From Flavobacterium sp. CG_23.5 (lineage in GTDB: Bacteria > Bacteroidota > Bacteroidia > Flavobacteriales > Flavobacteriaceae): a stretch of DNA of 64,000 bases. The stretch's first letter is position 1, and the number at the start of each line of letters is the position of its first letter. Position numbers and translations under genes: made by a program. The stretch lies in assembly GCF_017875765.1 (NCBI RefSeq), contig NZ_JAGGNA010000001.1:1371501-1435500 (forward strand). Direction: 5' to 3'. Below, piece after piece: positions 15,805 to 26,105 of the stretch. The notes below the pieces were generated by a model that was not told the DNA's origin, made no database searches, and saw only the letters and a program-made list of their open reading frames with translations.

Positions 15805-17633
15805 TGGACAAAAATTTAATAAAATTAATTCCCTTTACAAAACCGTATAAAACTCACATCATTTGGAATGTGGTATACAACATTTTGTACGCCTTATTTA
15901 GTACCATTTCCATGTTAACACTACTGCCTGTACTGCAGGTCCTTTTTGGCAAAACCAAAATAGTAGAGAAAGAGCCTATATACTCGGGAATTGGCAATAT
16001 AAAAGAATTTGCAACTGATTTTTTGTATTACAAAATTTCAGAATTAACAAAAGACAATAGTCCTCAGTATGCGCTTTTATTAGTGGTTTCTTTGGTTATT
16101 ATCACTTTTTTGTTCAAAAATTTATTCAATTATCTGGCCTCGCATCATATCATGCACCTCAAAAATGGGGTTTTACGAGATTTACGAAAGTCCATGTATA
16201 ACAAAATAATTGAATTGCCCATATCCTATTATTCAGAAAAAAGAAAAGGGGATATTATGGCTCGTATGCTTGGCGATGTCAATGAAGTTCAAAACTCTTT
16301 TTTTTCCGTTTTGGAACTAGTCGTAAAAGAGCCTTTAACTATCGTTTTTGCGATAGTGACCATGTTTTTTATTAGTGTAAAACTAACCTTATTTGTTTTA
16401 GTTTTCATTCCGATTTCTGGCTTAATCATTTCAAAAATAGCTAAGAATTTAAGGGAAAAATCTATGGAAGCACAAAGAGAAAGCGGTTTCCTTATTTCCA
16501 TCGTAGATGAAAGTTTAGGCGGTTTGAAAGTTATAAAAAGTTACAATGCAGAAACTAATTTCAAAGCCAGATTTAACGATTCAGTTACTCGTTTGTTGAA
16601 TCTATCAAACAGTATAGGCGACAAAAATAATTTGGCAACGCCATTAAGTGAGTTTCTAGGAATTACGACCATTGCCGCCTTGCTTTGGTACGGAGGAAAT
16701 TTAGTACTTATAGACAAAACCCTTGAAGGAGCTGCATTTATCGTGTATCTAACATTGGCTTTCAATATCCTTACTCCTGCCAAAGCTATTTCTAAGGCCT
16801 CTTATGCAGTGAAAAATGGTTTAGCCGCTGCAGAACGGGTTTTTGAAGTTTTGGAAGTTGAAAATGAAATCACTTCAAAAGAAAATGCCATTGAAAAAAA
16901 TACTTTTGACACCAGCATCGTTATCAAAGATATCAACTTTAAATACGAAGATGAGAATGTGTTAAAGCATTTTTCACTTCAAGTTAAAAAAGGACAAACG
17001 GTGGCTCTTGTGGGACAATCTGGTAGCGGAAAAAGTACCATTGCCAATTTATTAACTCGTTTTTACGATGTAAATGAAGGAACAATTGCTATTGATGGAA
17101 TAGACATAAAAGATCTCGATTTGCAATCACTTCGCGGTTTAATGGGACTAGTAACGCAAGACAGTATTTTATTTAATGATACGATAAAAGCAAACATCTC
17201 ATTAGGTAAAACGGATGCAAGCGATGAAGAGATTATCGAAGCCTTGAAAATTGCCAATGCCTATGAATTCGTTAAAGATTTACCAAAAGGAATTCATACT
17301 AATATTGGCGACAGCGGAAACAAACTTTCCGGAGGACAAAAACAAAGATTATCCATTGCTCGTGCGGTTTTGAAAAATCCACCAATCATGATTTTGGATG
17401 AAGCCACATCAGCATTGGACACTGAAAGCGAAAAATTTGTACAAGTAGCGTTGGAAAACATGATGCAAAACAGAACTTCTATTGTTATTGCGCACCGTCT
17501 TTCGACAATTCAAAAAGCAGATTTAATTGTAGTAATGCAAAAAGGAAAAATTGTAGAACAAGGCAAACATGATGAACTAATTGCATTAAATGGCACCTAC
17601 AATAAATTAGTAACCCTGCAATCTTTTGAATGA
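15804..17633 (+). CDS. MsbA-like ABC exporter (permease fused to ATPase)
   Basis: 609 residues. Six membrane segments (about 1-340) are fused to a nucleotide-binding domain: Walker A GQSGSGKST (404-412), signature LSGGQ (508-512), Walker B IMILDEATSALD. It is a half-transporter that works as a homodimer. The layout matches MsbA-type lipid A flippases and related lipid or drug exporters; the substrate is inferred from family likeness only. Its ATG overlaps the stop of the mutase gene, an arrangement that suggests a role in envelope glycolipid supply. Confidence 0.9.
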   Translation: MDKNLIKLIPFTKPYKTHIIWNVVYNILYALFSTISMLTLLPVLQVLFGKTKIVEKEPIYSGIGNIKEFATDFLYYKISELTKDNSPQYALLLVVSLVIITFLFKNLFNYLASHHIMHLKNGVLRDLRKSMYNKIIELPISYYSEKRKGDIMARMLGDVNEVQNSFFSVLELVVKEPLTIVFAIVTMFFISVKLTLFVLVFIPISGLIISKIAKNLREKSMEAQRESGFLISIVDESLGGLKVIKSYNAETNFKARFNDSVTRLLNLSNSIGDKNNLATPLSEFLGITTIAALLWYGGNLVLIDKTLEGAAFIVYLTLAFNILTPAKAISKASYAVKNGLAAAERVFEVLEVENEITSKENAIEKNTFDTSIVIKDINFKYEDENVLKHFSLQVKKGQTVALVGQSGSGKSTIANLLTRFYDVNEGTIAIDGIDIKDLDLQSLRGLMGLVTQDSILFNDTIKANISLGKTDASDEEIIEALKIANAYEFVKDLPKGIHTNIGDSGNKLSGGQKQRLSIARAVLKNPPIMILDEATSALDTESEKFVQVALENMMQNRTSIVIAHRLSTIQKADLIVVMQKGKIVEQGKHDELIALNGTYNKLVTLQSFE

Positions 17634-17730
17634 TGATTTAAGATTGCCGTTTTTTGATTTAAGATTTACGATTTCGTCATGAATGAAAATTTTTAGATTT
17701 TTCAGTTTTTTAATTTCTTAACTAAATAAA

Positions 17731-18432
17731 ATGTTCCTCAATAATCCAAATATAAAGCTACCCGAAGATCCAAATACAATAGTTTGGAAATACCTCGATT
17801 TGTCAAAATTTTTGGATTTATTGATGTCTGAGAAATTATTCATGTCACGCTCTGATAAATTTGAGGATCAATACGAAGGCACTTTTAGCGAGCCCACATT
17901 TGAAGAAATCAGAAAACTTTCCATTGATAACCCTGACTTTTTGAATTATTATAAAAGTCATCGGGAAAAAGTGGCTATCAGCAGCTGGCACATCAATGAA
18001 TATGAATCCTTTGCGATGTGGCAGATATTCACCCAGAATAGTGAGGGTTTAGCAATTCAATCTACAATTGGAAGACTTCAAAATGCGCTTAATCCCGAAA
18101 CAAATTTTGATCAGTACATTGGTGAAGTCAACTATATCGATTACAAAAAGGAGTATATTCCGTTTGACGATATGTTTTTCCCATTCCTATTTAAACGAAA
18201 AAGTTTTCAATATGAGCGTGAAGTTCGGATTATTACAGATATCGCCGAAAACAACATCAAAATTAATGAGGGTTTAAAAATCAATATTGACATCAACCAA
18301 TTAATCGAAAAAATCTATATCCATCCAAAATCTGAAAACTGGTATAAGAATCTCGTTATTCAATTAGTGAAACAATTGGGATTCGATTTTACCATCGAAA
18401 AATCTGATTTGGAAAGTGATATCTTAATTTAA
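17731..18432 (+). CDS. DUF2971 protein
   Basis: 233 residues without signal peptide or membrane segments. The N-terminus (YLDLSKFLDLLMSEKLFMSR, then DKFEDQYEGTFSE), the central ISSWHINEYESFAMWQIF and EREVRI are the typical blocks of DUF2971. The family has no established reaction and is patchily distributed, often in accessory regions. It stands alone, preceded by AT-rich low-complexity DNA with repeated GATTTAAGATT units. I do not assign a function. Confidence 0.82.
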   Translation: MFLNNPNIKLPEDPNTIVWKYLDLSKFLDLLMSEKLFMSRSDKFEDQYEGTFSEPTFEEIRKLSIDNPDFLNYYKSHREKVAISSWHINEYESFAMWQIFTQNSEGLAIQSTIGRLQNALNPETNFDQYIGEVNYIDYKKEYIPFDDMFFPFLFKRKSFQYEREVRIITDIAENNIKINEGLKINIDINQLIEKIYIHPKSENWYKNLVIQLVKQLGFDFTIEKSDLESDILI

Positions 18433-18456
18433 TATTTGAATTTAAATTAAAAAAAA

Positions 18457-19179
18457 TTAAACTGGCTCATAACTTATAACTTTCCATTCTTTTTTAGACA
18501 AATCGATATAATTGTAATGAACTACATCCATTTTGTCAAATTGTCCATTTTTGTTTGTATCCTCAACGGTTCTAAAATACAAACAGTTTTTAGATTCAAT
18601 CAAATTCCAATCTATTAATTCCTGAAAACTAGGTGATATTTTAGTAAACTTATCTCCACTTATTTGACTAATATACAATGCCTTGATATCACCGGTGTCT
18701 AATTTCCCATCTTTATTGGTGTCCATATCAACCATTGTGTAGACCATAATTTGGTTTTTGGTTCTATCAGAAACTGATTTTAAATAGGTCGCAGTCTGAA
18801 TTAAAACCGGTTTATCAGTTAATGCTTTAATGGAATCCGAATCGATTCGTTGAAACTTTAAATTCTGCAAAAACCCCGTAATTTCATTTTCTCCATAATT
18901 AGATATGGTAAAACTCAAATCATTCACGCTTGAAGATCCGTATCTAGTTTTAATTCCTTTTTCACGTATGCTTAAATCCCCAACTGGATGAATCAAATAA
19001 TCGGTTCCTTGCATTTGGATAGGTAAATCAGCAATTGCAATTGAAGCAGCATCGGTTTTCACCGTTGTTTTTTCTTTATTCGAACCATCGTAAGTTACTT
19101 TTGGTTTTTCTGAGTCTTCTTTACAACTTGCTAAAAACAAAACAGTTATTCCCAATAAGGCGATATGTAATTTTTTCAT
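18457..19179 (-). CDS. Lipoprotein with two EF-hand-like calcium loops
   Basis: 240 residues. The signal MKKLHIALLGITVLFLASC carries a lipobox with the lipidated cysteine at C19. Two loops resemble EF-hand or dockerin calcium sites: DMDTNKDGKLDTGDI (about 150-164) and DTNKNGQFDKMDV (about 208-220), each with the DxNxDGxxD spacing. The family is not one I can name. It is probably exported to the outer membrane or periplasm and binds calcium. It lies convergent with the DUF2971 gene and upstream is the TonB receptor on the same strand, with a 125-base gap. Confidence 0.7.
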   Translation of the reverse strand: MKKLHIALLGITVLFLASCKEDSEKPKVTYDGSNKEKTTVKTDAASIAIADLPIQMQGTDYLIHPVGDLSIREKGIKTRYGSSSVNDLSFTISNYGENEITGFLQNLKFQRIDSDSIKALTDKPVLIQTATYLKSVSDRTKNQIMVYTMVDMDTNKDGKLDTGDIKALYISQISGDKFTKISPSFQELIDWNLIESKNCLYFRTVEDTNKNGQFDKMDVVHYNYIDLSKKEWKVISYEPV

Positions 19180-19304
19180 GATGGTATAGTATTAAAAATA
19201 AATTCAAATGTAATCATTTTTAAAAATGCTTTTGGTATTCTTTGAATGATTTATAAAGCAGAAAAGCTTTAAACTAATATTAAAACTCAGGTATTTCCCC
19301 TGAT

Positions 19305-21770
19305 TTATAAGCGCGCGTTTAATTTTACATTAAAAACTCTGGTTGTCATATAATTAGGAATTGCATATTGATTTTTCGAATATACATCGCGAACCCAAGT
19401 ATTTGTAATTGCGTTCTGATTATTAAAAAGATTAAAAATTTCTAACCCTATTTCTAATTCTTTGAAGCTTTTCAGCCAACTTCTATTAACATTAGTTTTA
19501 TCATTAATAAGTACTTTAGAAAATCCGACATCGGCTCTGCGGTAATCTTTTAATCTGTTTTGGTACAAATAAGGATCTGCATATGATGGTGAACCTCCTA
19601 GCAAACCGGTATTATAAACCAAATTTAGATATATTTTCACACTTGGAATATTTGGCATAAAATCTTGAAACAGAAGTCCAAATTTCAGTCTTTGATCTGT
19701 TGGTCTTGCAATATATCCTTTATCAGCGCTATTCTCTTCTGTTTTTAGATAGCCAAAACTTAACCAAGACTCGGTTCCCGGAACAAACTCCCCATTCAAT
19801 CGCACGTCTAATCCCTGCGCATAGGCTTTCGCATTATTGGTAGCAGCATATCGTATGCGAACATTATCAATTGTATAGGTATTTACATCCGTCAACGATT
19901 TATAATATAGTTCAGAGACCAATTTAAAAGGACGATTCCACATTTTGAAACTGTAATCATTACTCAAAACAATATGTACAGACTGCTGTGCTTTAATATC
20001 GGGCTGCACTACTCCATCGGCATCTCGCAATTCCCGATAAAATGGTGGTTGATGATACAATCCACCCGAAAGCCTAAAAACCATGTCCTTCTCCCAACTC
20101 GGTTTTATGGCGAATTGAGCTCTCGGACTAATTGTGATCTGTGATTTCCCTGCTATATTGTCTCCTAAAACTTCCCAATTATGAACTCGCAATCCTGCAT
20201 TATACCAAACTTCACTTGATCCTATTTTATCTTTACGGCTCCATTGCGCATAACCTGAAAATCTATTAATTGTATTAAAATTAGTGGCTCTCACATTTTG
20301 GTAGGGAACAAGAGGCCCTGTATAAGAAGAATACGGCTGGTCATTTTTTGGCAAAATTTTAATTGGAGGGTTGATAGAAAAACCTGCTGAATCAATCACT
20401 TCCCACTCTACAACTCGATCTCTAATGGATTCTCGTGTATATTTGATTCCCCACTCCAATTGGTTTTCTTTCCAATCATAAATTCCTTTCATCTCAGTAT
20501 TCACTATAACTGCATCTAGATCATTTCGGGCATGATTCAGTTGTGACCCAATTCCTTTAGAATAATTAACATTACCAAAGGTTTCCGATCCAATATTCGA
20601 ATCTACATCCCCTAATCGATATTGTGCAAAAATATCAAAATGTTCTTGTTCCAAGGTATGAAAAACGGATCCAATAAATTTTAAAGTAAAATTGTCATTT
20701 ACTTTAAAAACAGACTTTATTGCTCCAAAATAAGTATCGTATTTATCATTCTCCTTCCCCTCATAATACACTAAAAGCGCCATAGGTTTATCCAGTGTCC
20801 CAAAATTAGTTTGACGAGTCAATGGCTGATATTGATATTTATTTTGCGAAATATTACCCAGAAAACTCCATTGCCATCTATCTGACGCCTGATAGTTTAC
20901 ATTCGTTTGAATATCAACAAACGAAGGAGTGAAATTAGTTTGTGTCTCCTGACTTTTAACCAAAAGACTATTGTTACGATACCTCACTCCAGTAATAGCA
21001 GTCCATTTTTTATTTTTGGAAGCAGCATCTATTGCAAGGCTTCCGCCAAGAAGACTAGCCTCAAGAGTAGCACCAAATTTTGTCGGTTTCCTGTAGGTAA
21101 TATCCAAAACTGACGATAGTTTGTCTCCAAATTTTGCTTGAAAACCACCTGCTGAAAAATCAATATTTTGTACCAAGTCGGTATTTGTAAAACTTAATCC
21201 TTCTTGTTGTCCCGAACGAATTAGAAAGGGCCGATACACTTCAATTTCGTTAACATATACTAAGTTTTCGTCGTAATTCCCACCACGAACCGCATATTGC
21301 GTACTCAGTTCATTATTAGAATTTACACCCGGCAAGGTTTTTAAAATATTTTCAATTCCTGCATTTGCTCCAGGTATTTTCCTGATAACTTCTGGTTCTA
21401 TAGTAGTAATTCCCTGAACTCTTTTCTTGTTTTTAGAAACCACGATAACTTCTCCCATTTGTTCTTCGCGATCATTCATCACCAAGTTGAATTCATAGTC
21501 TTCATTCGGTTTTAATTGAACTGAAAGAGTCGTCTTCTTCAACGAAATATGAGTAAAAATGACAATCACTTTCTGATTAGCGGGAACGGCTAAATCAAAG
21601 AATCCATTCGTATTGGATTGTGTTGCTTTGCTTAGACAAACAACATTTACGTTATCAATTGGTTTATTATTGGAATCCAAAATAATTCCTTTTATTCGAG
21701 CAGTTTGTGCAGTCAGGGAAAACCCCACACAGATAAAAAGCAAAACAAGTATTAATCTATTTGTACTCAA
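19305..21770 (-). CDS. TonB-dependent receptor with carboxypeptidase-like N-terminal domain
   Basis: 821 residues with a signal peptide (cleaved after residue 21). The order is a carboxypeptidase-regulatory-like beta-sandwich (about 24-105), a plug domain (about 110-225, VIRKIPGANAGIENILKTLP), and a 22-strand barrel to the end (VFNVKLNARL). Such receptors import large substrates such as metal chelates, vitamins or oligosaccharides using TonB energy. Substrate specificity is unknown; no SusD partner is adjacent, which argues against a polysaccharide locus. The gene directly follows the M23 peptidase on the same strand with a 12-base gap, so the two are cotranscribed. Confidence 0.92.
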   Translation of the reverse strand: MSTNRLILVLLFICVGFSLTAQTARIKGIILDSNNKPIDNVNVVCLSKATQSNTNGFFDLAVPANQKVIVIFTHISLKKTTLSVQLKPNEDYEFNLVMNDREEQMGEVIVVSKNKKRVQGITTIEPEVIRKIPGANAGIENILKTLPGVNSNNELSTQYAVRGGNYDENLVYVNEIEVYRPFLIRSGQQEGLSFTNTDLVQNIDFSAGGFQAKFGDKLSSVLDITYRKPTKFGATLEASLLGGSLAIDAASKNKKWTAITGVRYRNNSLLVKSQETQTNFTPSFVDIQTNVNYQASDRWQWSFLGNISQNKYQYQPLTRQTNFGTLDKPMALLVYYEGKENDKYDTYFGAIKSVFKVNDNFTLKFIGSVFHTLEQEHFDIFAQYRLGDVDSNIGSETFGNVNYSKGIGSQLNHARNDLDAVIVNTEMKGIYDWKENQLEWGIKYTRESIRDRVVEWEVIDSAGFSINPPIKILPKNDQPYSSYTGPLVPYQNVRATNFNTINRFSGYAQWSRKDKIGSSEVWYNAGLRVHNWEVLGDNIAGKSQITISPRAQFAIKPSWEKDMVFRLSGGLYHQPPFYRELRDADGVVQPDIKAQQSVHIVLSNDYSFKMWNRPFKLVSELYYKSLTDVNTYTIDNVRIRYAATNNAKAYAQGLDVRLNGEFVPGTESWLSFGYLKTEENSADKGYIARPTDQRLKFGLLFQDFMPNIPSVKIYLNLVYNTGLLGGSPSYADPYLYQNRLKDYRRADVGFSKVLINDKTNVNRSWLKSFKELEIGLEIFNLFNNQNAITNTWVRDVYSKNQYAIPNYMTTRVFNVKLNARL

Positions 21771-21782
21771 ATGAAATGGTAT

Positions 21783-23480
21783 TTATTTTTTTTGACTTCT
21801 AAAAAAACGAGTTGTAAAGGTAGTCGAATTTCCTACATTATCAATTACAACCACTTTTAAATCATTGGACCCTTCAGCCACAATTCCATCTCTAAAATTA
21901 TGGGTTATTTTTTTTGTTTTATTATCATACTCCAATAATATCCAGTTTCCATTTAAGTAACCATTATAGGATTTTATGCCAGATAAACTATCACTAATAA
22001 TCAGTTGAAGCGACTTTTGATCACTTACCCATTTTCCCTCAATTGATTTAGCAATCGAGATTTTGGGAGCAATCGTATCGAGAACCAACGCATACTGACC
22101 TAATGTTTTGGATTTTGCAGTAAATAAACTATCCTTTCGAAGGGTAGGGAAATAGCTTATTTTTTTCCCTTCAATCATACCAATAAATAGTTTGCTTCTC
22201 TGAGCCTCTGTGTATTTTTTATCTTCAATCGAAATGGTAAAATTAGTATGAGCCGGAACAATATCTTCATGAAGAAATAACATATCATTTTTTACATCAA
22301 AATTTAAATTGAAATCATCATAAAAAGTTCCAGCAGGAAAGAAAACTGACATATTATCTTTAGCAAAATTGCTGTCTTTATTTGCCTTCACAAAATAATT
22401 TGAAACAATTGGTTCTTCCTCAATAATGGTTGTTAATAGATCATATTGAATAGGGATCGAAATAGTACTTTTATTTCCAAAAAAATCAGAAATTTCAATG
22501 CGACAAACAGACTTTAAATTTGGAAGCACTGTAACTATTCCATTATTTTCATCACTTTTGATGACACTAAGTCCATATTTATTTTTCATGAATAATTTCT
22601 GAACCCTCTGGTCTGTTTTTTTATACTTGGAATAATCAATGAGCGCATTTACATATCGCATTTCATCAAAAGAATAGGTGTCAAATTGATAGCCGAAATT
22701 TGGTTTCCCATTTAAAAAAGACTGTACCTTATATACTCCATTTTTATTGAACGAGACATCGTCATAATCAAAAGTTGCAATCCCCAGCCCTATTTTCCCA
22801 TTAGAAACTACCTTCTCAGACAAATAAGTTCCGTCTTTTTGCAATGATAAATTCAGTAACACTGGACGCTTTGAATGATTAACCGTAGTTTTATTGTCTA
22901 CTGGATAAACATAAAGATTTGAAATGACAGGCTTTTTCGTGTCTTTAAAATTTTTATCAAAACCAAAAAACATGGGATTTATAACTTTTTCCGTTTTAGT
23001 ATCTCGAATTTCAAAATGCAAATGTGGCCCTTCAGAACCTCCTGTATTACCAGAAAAAGCAATCAACTGACCTTTCTTGACAGGCAAATCATCCGGTTTC
23101 AGAAACATTTCAATTTCAAATGCGCGTTCCTTGTAATGGGTTTTCTTTATATAACTTTCTATCGCTTCATTGGCTCTTTGTAAATGGCCATAAACAGAAG
23201 TATAACCATTAGGATGCGTGATATAAATTGCTTTTCCATTCCCGAAAGTTGATATTTTAATTCGAGAAATATACCCATCTGCAATAGCGTGAACAGTTAA
23301 CCCTTCCTTTTGCATTGTTTTTAAATCAAAACCTGCATGAAAATGATTGGGTCTCAATTCCCCAAAATTACCTGAAAGTTGCATGGGAATATCTAGTGGT
23401 GGACTGAAATAGTCTTTTGGGTAATCTGCTTGAGCAAAAAGAGCGCTGCTGAAGAAAAATAAATAAATAAAAAATTTCAT
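21783..23480 (-). CDS. M23-family metallopeptidase
   Basis: 565 residues with a signal peptide (1-17). The peptidase domain lies at about 30-170 and has the LytM zinc ligands H48 and D52 in HAGFD, plus H153/H155 in GPHLHFE. The remaining 390 residues are beta-rich and resemble Ig-like or fold-stabilising domains, typical for Bacteroidetes M23 proteins. It cleaves peptidoglycan peptide bridges. It is the first gene of a two-gene unit with the TonB receptor, suggesting that outer-membrane assembly and wall remodelling are coordinated, though that is inference. Confidence 0.9.
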   Translation of the reverse strand: MKFFIYLFFFSSALFAQADYPKDYFSPPLDIPMQLSGNFGELRPNHFHAGFDLKTMQKEGLTVHAIADGYISRIKISTFGNGKAIYITHPNGYTSVYGHLQRANEAIESYIKKTHYKERAFEIEMFLKPDDLPVKKGQLIAFSGNTGGSEGPHLHFEIRDTKTEKVINPMFFGFDKNFKDTKKPVISNLYVYPVDNKTTVNHSKRPVLLNLSLQKDGTYLSEKVVSNGKIGLGIATFDYDDVSFNKNGVYKVQSFLNGKPNFGYQFDTYSFDEMRYVNALIDYSKYKKTDQRVQKLFMKNKYGLSVIKSDENNGIVTVLPNLKSVCRIEISDFFGNKSTISIPIQYDLLTTIIEEEPIVSNYFVKANKDSNFAKDNMSVFFPAGTFYDDFNLNFDVKNDMLFLHEDIVPAHTNFTISIEDKKYTEAQRSKLFIGMIEGKKISYFPTLRKDSLFTAKSKTLGQYALVLDTIAPKISIAKSIEGKWVSDQKSLQLIISDSLSGIKSYNGYLNGNWILLEYDNKTKKITHNFRDGIVAEGSNDLKVVVIDNVGNSTTFTTRFFRSQKK

Positions 23481-23598
23481 TGAATAGATTTTTGCTAAGG
23501 TAAAAAAAAGCAGTTAATAAAAATCAGAAAAAAATCAAATCACAACATACTGAATTACATATAATTGATTTTTTTAACGTAAAAAAATCAATAAAATA

Positions 23599-23628
23599 TT
23601 GCAAAAATAAAAAGGAATACTAACTTTG
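23599..23628 (+). promoter_or_regulatory. Promoter of the zapA operon
   Basis: TTG at 23599-23601 is followed after 19 bases by TAACTTTG at 23621-23628, a full match to the Bacteroidetes promoter. The first start codon is at 23657. Confidence 0.78.
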
Positions 23629-23656
23629 TAAGATTAAGTAATGAATTAGGAATATA

Positions 23657-23947
23657 ATGAGTGTAATTGCAGAAATAATTGATACTCTTGAAAATAAGGT
23701 TGAAAAACTTTTCATAAAAATGAAAAGTTTAGAGAAAAACAGTCAAGATTTAAAAGTTGAATTAACAAAAGCTGCACAGATCATACAAACACAATCACAA
23801 GAGATTGAAGCGCTAAAAACGCAGTGTGAAACACTCAAAATGGCCAACGCATTACTAGGCAGTGACGAAAACAAAAGAGATACAAAGCTTAAAATAAATT
23901 CATTAATTCGCGAAATCGACTACTGTATAGCACAGCTATCAGATTAA
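23657..23947 (+). CDS. Small coiled-coil protein upstream of zapA
   Basis: 96 residues, almost wholly alpha-helical with a heptad pattern (KVEKLFIKMKSLEKNSQDLK and following), ending in LIREIDYCIAQLSD. The family is present beside zapA in Flavobacteriaceae and is often mislabelled as a tRNA-synthetase subunit. Position and coiled-coil form suggest a cell-division partner similar to ZapB, but there is no direct evidence. It begins 29 bases after a clear promoter and is followed 8 bases later by zapA. Confidence 0.8.
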   Translation: MSVIAEIIDTLENKVEKLFIKMKSLEKNSQDLKVELTKAAQIIQTQSQEIEALKTQCETLKMANALLGSDENKRDTKLKINSLIREIDYCIAQLSD

Positions 23948-23955
23948 TAAAAGAT

Positions 23956-24249
23956 ATGGACGAAAAGCTTAAAATTAAAATATCAATTGCAGACAGAGTC
24001 TATCCATTAACGGTTGATTTGTCTCAGGAAGAAGGCCTTAGAAGCGCTTCAAAGAAAATTGATGTGATGATAAAGCAGTTTGAAGAAAATTATGCTGTAC
24101 GTGATAAGCAAGATGTATTAGCCATGTGCGCTTTACAATTTGCATCACAATCAGAACAAAAACAAATTGACAATTCAATTGATGGCGAAGCAACCATTGA
24201 AAGAATTAAAAAAATCAATGCGATTTTAGATCAATATCTCGACAATTAA
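23956..24249 (+). CDS. zapA: Cell division protein ZapA
   Basis: 97 residues. It starts MDEKLKIKISIADRVYPLTV and contains SASKKIDVMIKQFEENYAVR, matching the ZapA family. ZapA tetramers cross-link FtsZ filaments at the division ring. Length is typical. It is second in a two-gene unit with a coiled-coil protein and is followed by the 6S RNA, an arrangement also known in proteobacteria (zapA-ssrS). Confidence 0.9.
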   Translation: MDEKLKIKISIADRVYPLTVDLSQEEGLRSASKKIDVMIKQFEENYAVRDKQDVLAMCALQFASQSEQKQIDNSIDGEATIERIKKINAILDQYLDN

Positions 24250-24275
24250 ACGTTCTTTACAAAGACTAAGATACT

Positions 24276-24438
24276 GCCTACATTAGTTCACATTTGGTAA
24301 ACTCAACACTAACATTTTAGAATGAGCAAATCATCACTTCTAAAGCATGCCACGCTTCGGCGAGGAAACTTGAACAGTGAGTTAGCTCAAAACTTGTCAT
24401 TCAGAGTTTATTCAATCTCACTAATGTAGGCTTTTTTT
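24276..24438 (+). ncRNA. ssrS: 6S RNA
   Basis: A long closing stem joins 24276-24287 (GCCTACATTAGT) and 24420-24431 (ACTAATGTAGGC), a perfect 12-bp match, with a T run at 24432-24438 acting as terminator. The 130 bases between can form the long, interrupted hairpin with a central bubble that mimics an open promoter and captures RNA polymerase. Position directly after zapA and before rny is the usual place of the gene in this group. The exact 5' end is not certain and may lie 10-20 bases further upstream. Confidence 0.85.
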
Positions 24439-24458
24439 ATATATAAATTTTAACAAAC

Positions 24459-26021
24459 ATGGACATAGTAACGATCATCATTTCAGGAATTATAGGTATT
24501 GTAGGAGGTTTTGGAATAGCCAAAATAATTGAAAAAAGCAATATTTCTAATTTAATCAAAAACGCTAAAAAAGAAGCTTCATCAATTTTAAAAGATGCTA
24601 ATCTTGAAGCAGAAAACATAAAAAAAGATAAAATACTTCAAGCAAAAGAAAAATTTATTGAATTAAAATCAGAGCACGAGCAAGTTATATTGTCTCGTGA
24701 TAAGAAAGTAGCTGAAATCGAAAAAAGAATTAGAGACAAAGAATCTCAAATTTCTAATGAATTATCAAAAGCTAAAAAAGTCAATGATGATTTCGAATCA
24801 AAAACTTTAGAATACAACTCTAAAATAGAAATTCTTGACAAAAGACAAACAGAGGTTGATAAACTACACAAAAGTCAATTGCAACAACTGGAAGTTATCT
24901 CTGGTTTATCTGCTGAAGAAGCGAAAAACCAACTGGTAGAAGGTTTAAAAGCAGAAGCAAAAACCAAAGCGATGTCGCATATTCAAGATACTATTGAAGA
25001 AGCAAAATTGACAGCGCAACAAGAAGCGAAGAAAATCATCATCAATACTATTCAAAGAGTTGGAACTGAAGAAGCAGTTGAAAACTGTGTTTCAGTGTTC
25101 AACATTGAATCAGATGATGTTAAAGGTAGAATTATTGGTCGTGAAGGTAGAAATATTAGAGCTTTAGAAGCTGCAACTGGAGTAGAAATCATTGTAGATG
25201 ACACACCAGAAGCGATTATTCTTTCTTGTTTTGATCCTGTTCGTAGAGAAATTGCACGTTTGGCACTACATAAACTAGTAACAGACGGACGTATCCACCC
25301 AGCACGTATTGAAGAAGTTGTTGCTAAAACAGCTAAACAAATTGACGATGAAATTATAGAAGTTGGTAAACGTACCGTTATCGATTTAGGAATTCATGGA
25401 TTGCATCCTGAATTGATTAAAGTTGTAGGTCGCATGAAATACCGTTCTTCTTATGGACAAAATTTATTGCAACACTCCCGTGAAGTTTCTAAACTTTGTG
25501 GAATCATGGCAGCAGAATTAGGTCTTAATGTAAAATTAGCCAAGAGAGCTGGTTTATTGCACGATATAGGTAAAGTTCCAGATGCTGAAAGTGATTTACC
25601 TCACGCTTTACTAGGAATGCAATGGGCTGAAAAATATGGTGAAAAAGAGGAAGTTTGTAATGCTATTGGAGCTCACCATGATGAGATAGAGATGAAATCT
25701 TTATTATCACCGATTATTCAGGTTTGTGATGCGATTTCAGGTGCAAGACCAGGCGCAAGAAGACAAGTCTTGGATTCTTACATCCAACGTTTAAAAGACT
25801 TAGAAGAAGTAGCCTACGGATTTAGCGGCGTGAAAAATGCTTATGCTATCCAGGCTGGAAGAGAACTTCGCGTTATTGTAGAAAGCGAAAAAGTTTCTGA
25901 TGACAATGCTGCTACTTTATCTTTTGAAATATCTCAAAAAATACAAACTGAAATGACTTATCCAGGTCAAGTGAAGGTAACTGTAATTAGAGAAACAAGA
26001 GCAGTTAATATTGCTAAGTAA
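24459..26021 (+). CDS. rny: Ribonuclease Y
   Basis: 520 residues, the normal length. An N-terminal membrane anchor (2-24) leads into a long coiled coil (about 30-190), a KH RNA-binding domain ([10 protein letters not shown] at 223-232), and an HD domain with the metal pair H368-D369 in LLHDIGKV. RNase Y is a membrane-bound endonuclease that starts mRNA decay. The gene begins 20 bases after the 6S RNA terminator; its transcript may come partly from read-through. A terminator follows at 26067-26096. Confidence 0.97.
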   Translation: MDIVTIIISGIIGIVGGFGIAKIIEKSNISNLIKNAKKEASSILKDANLEAENIKKDKILQAKEKFIELKSEHEQVILSRDKKVAEIEKRIRDKESQISNELSKAKKVNDDFESKTLEYNSKIEILDKRQTEVDKLHKSQLQQLEVISGLSAEEAKNQLVEGLKAEAKTKAMSHIQDTIEEAKLTAQQEAKKIIINTIQRVGTEEAVENCVSVFNIESDDVKGRIIGREGRNIRALEAATGVEIIVDDTPEAIILSCFDPVRREIARLALHKLVTDGRIHPARIEEVVAKTAKQIDDEIIEVGKRTVIDLGIHGLHPELIKVVGRMKYRSSYGQNLLQHSREVSKLCGIMAAELGLNVKLAKRAGLLHDIGKVPDAESDLPHALLGMQWAEKYGEKEEVCNAIGAHHDEIEMKSLLSPIIQVCDAISGARPGARRQVLDSYIQRLKDLEEVAYGFSGVKNAYAIQAGRELRVIVESEKVSDDNAATLSFEISQKIQTEMTYPGQVKVTVIRETRAVNIAK

Positions 26022-26063
26022 TCCCATACTAACCTTCCCCGAAGGAGACGATTCATACTTTAA

Positions 26064-26100
26064 AAAAAAATGATTAGCGGTAAGGCTAATCATTTTTTTT
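26064..26100. terminator. Bidirectional terminator between rny and the xerD gene
   Basis: A 12-bp stem, 26067-26078 with 26085-26096 (AAAATGATTAGC/GCTAATCATTTT), is flanked by an A run and a T run. It serves rny on the plus strand and can also act on the minus strand. Confidence 0.9.
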
Positions 26101-26105
26101 TTGCT

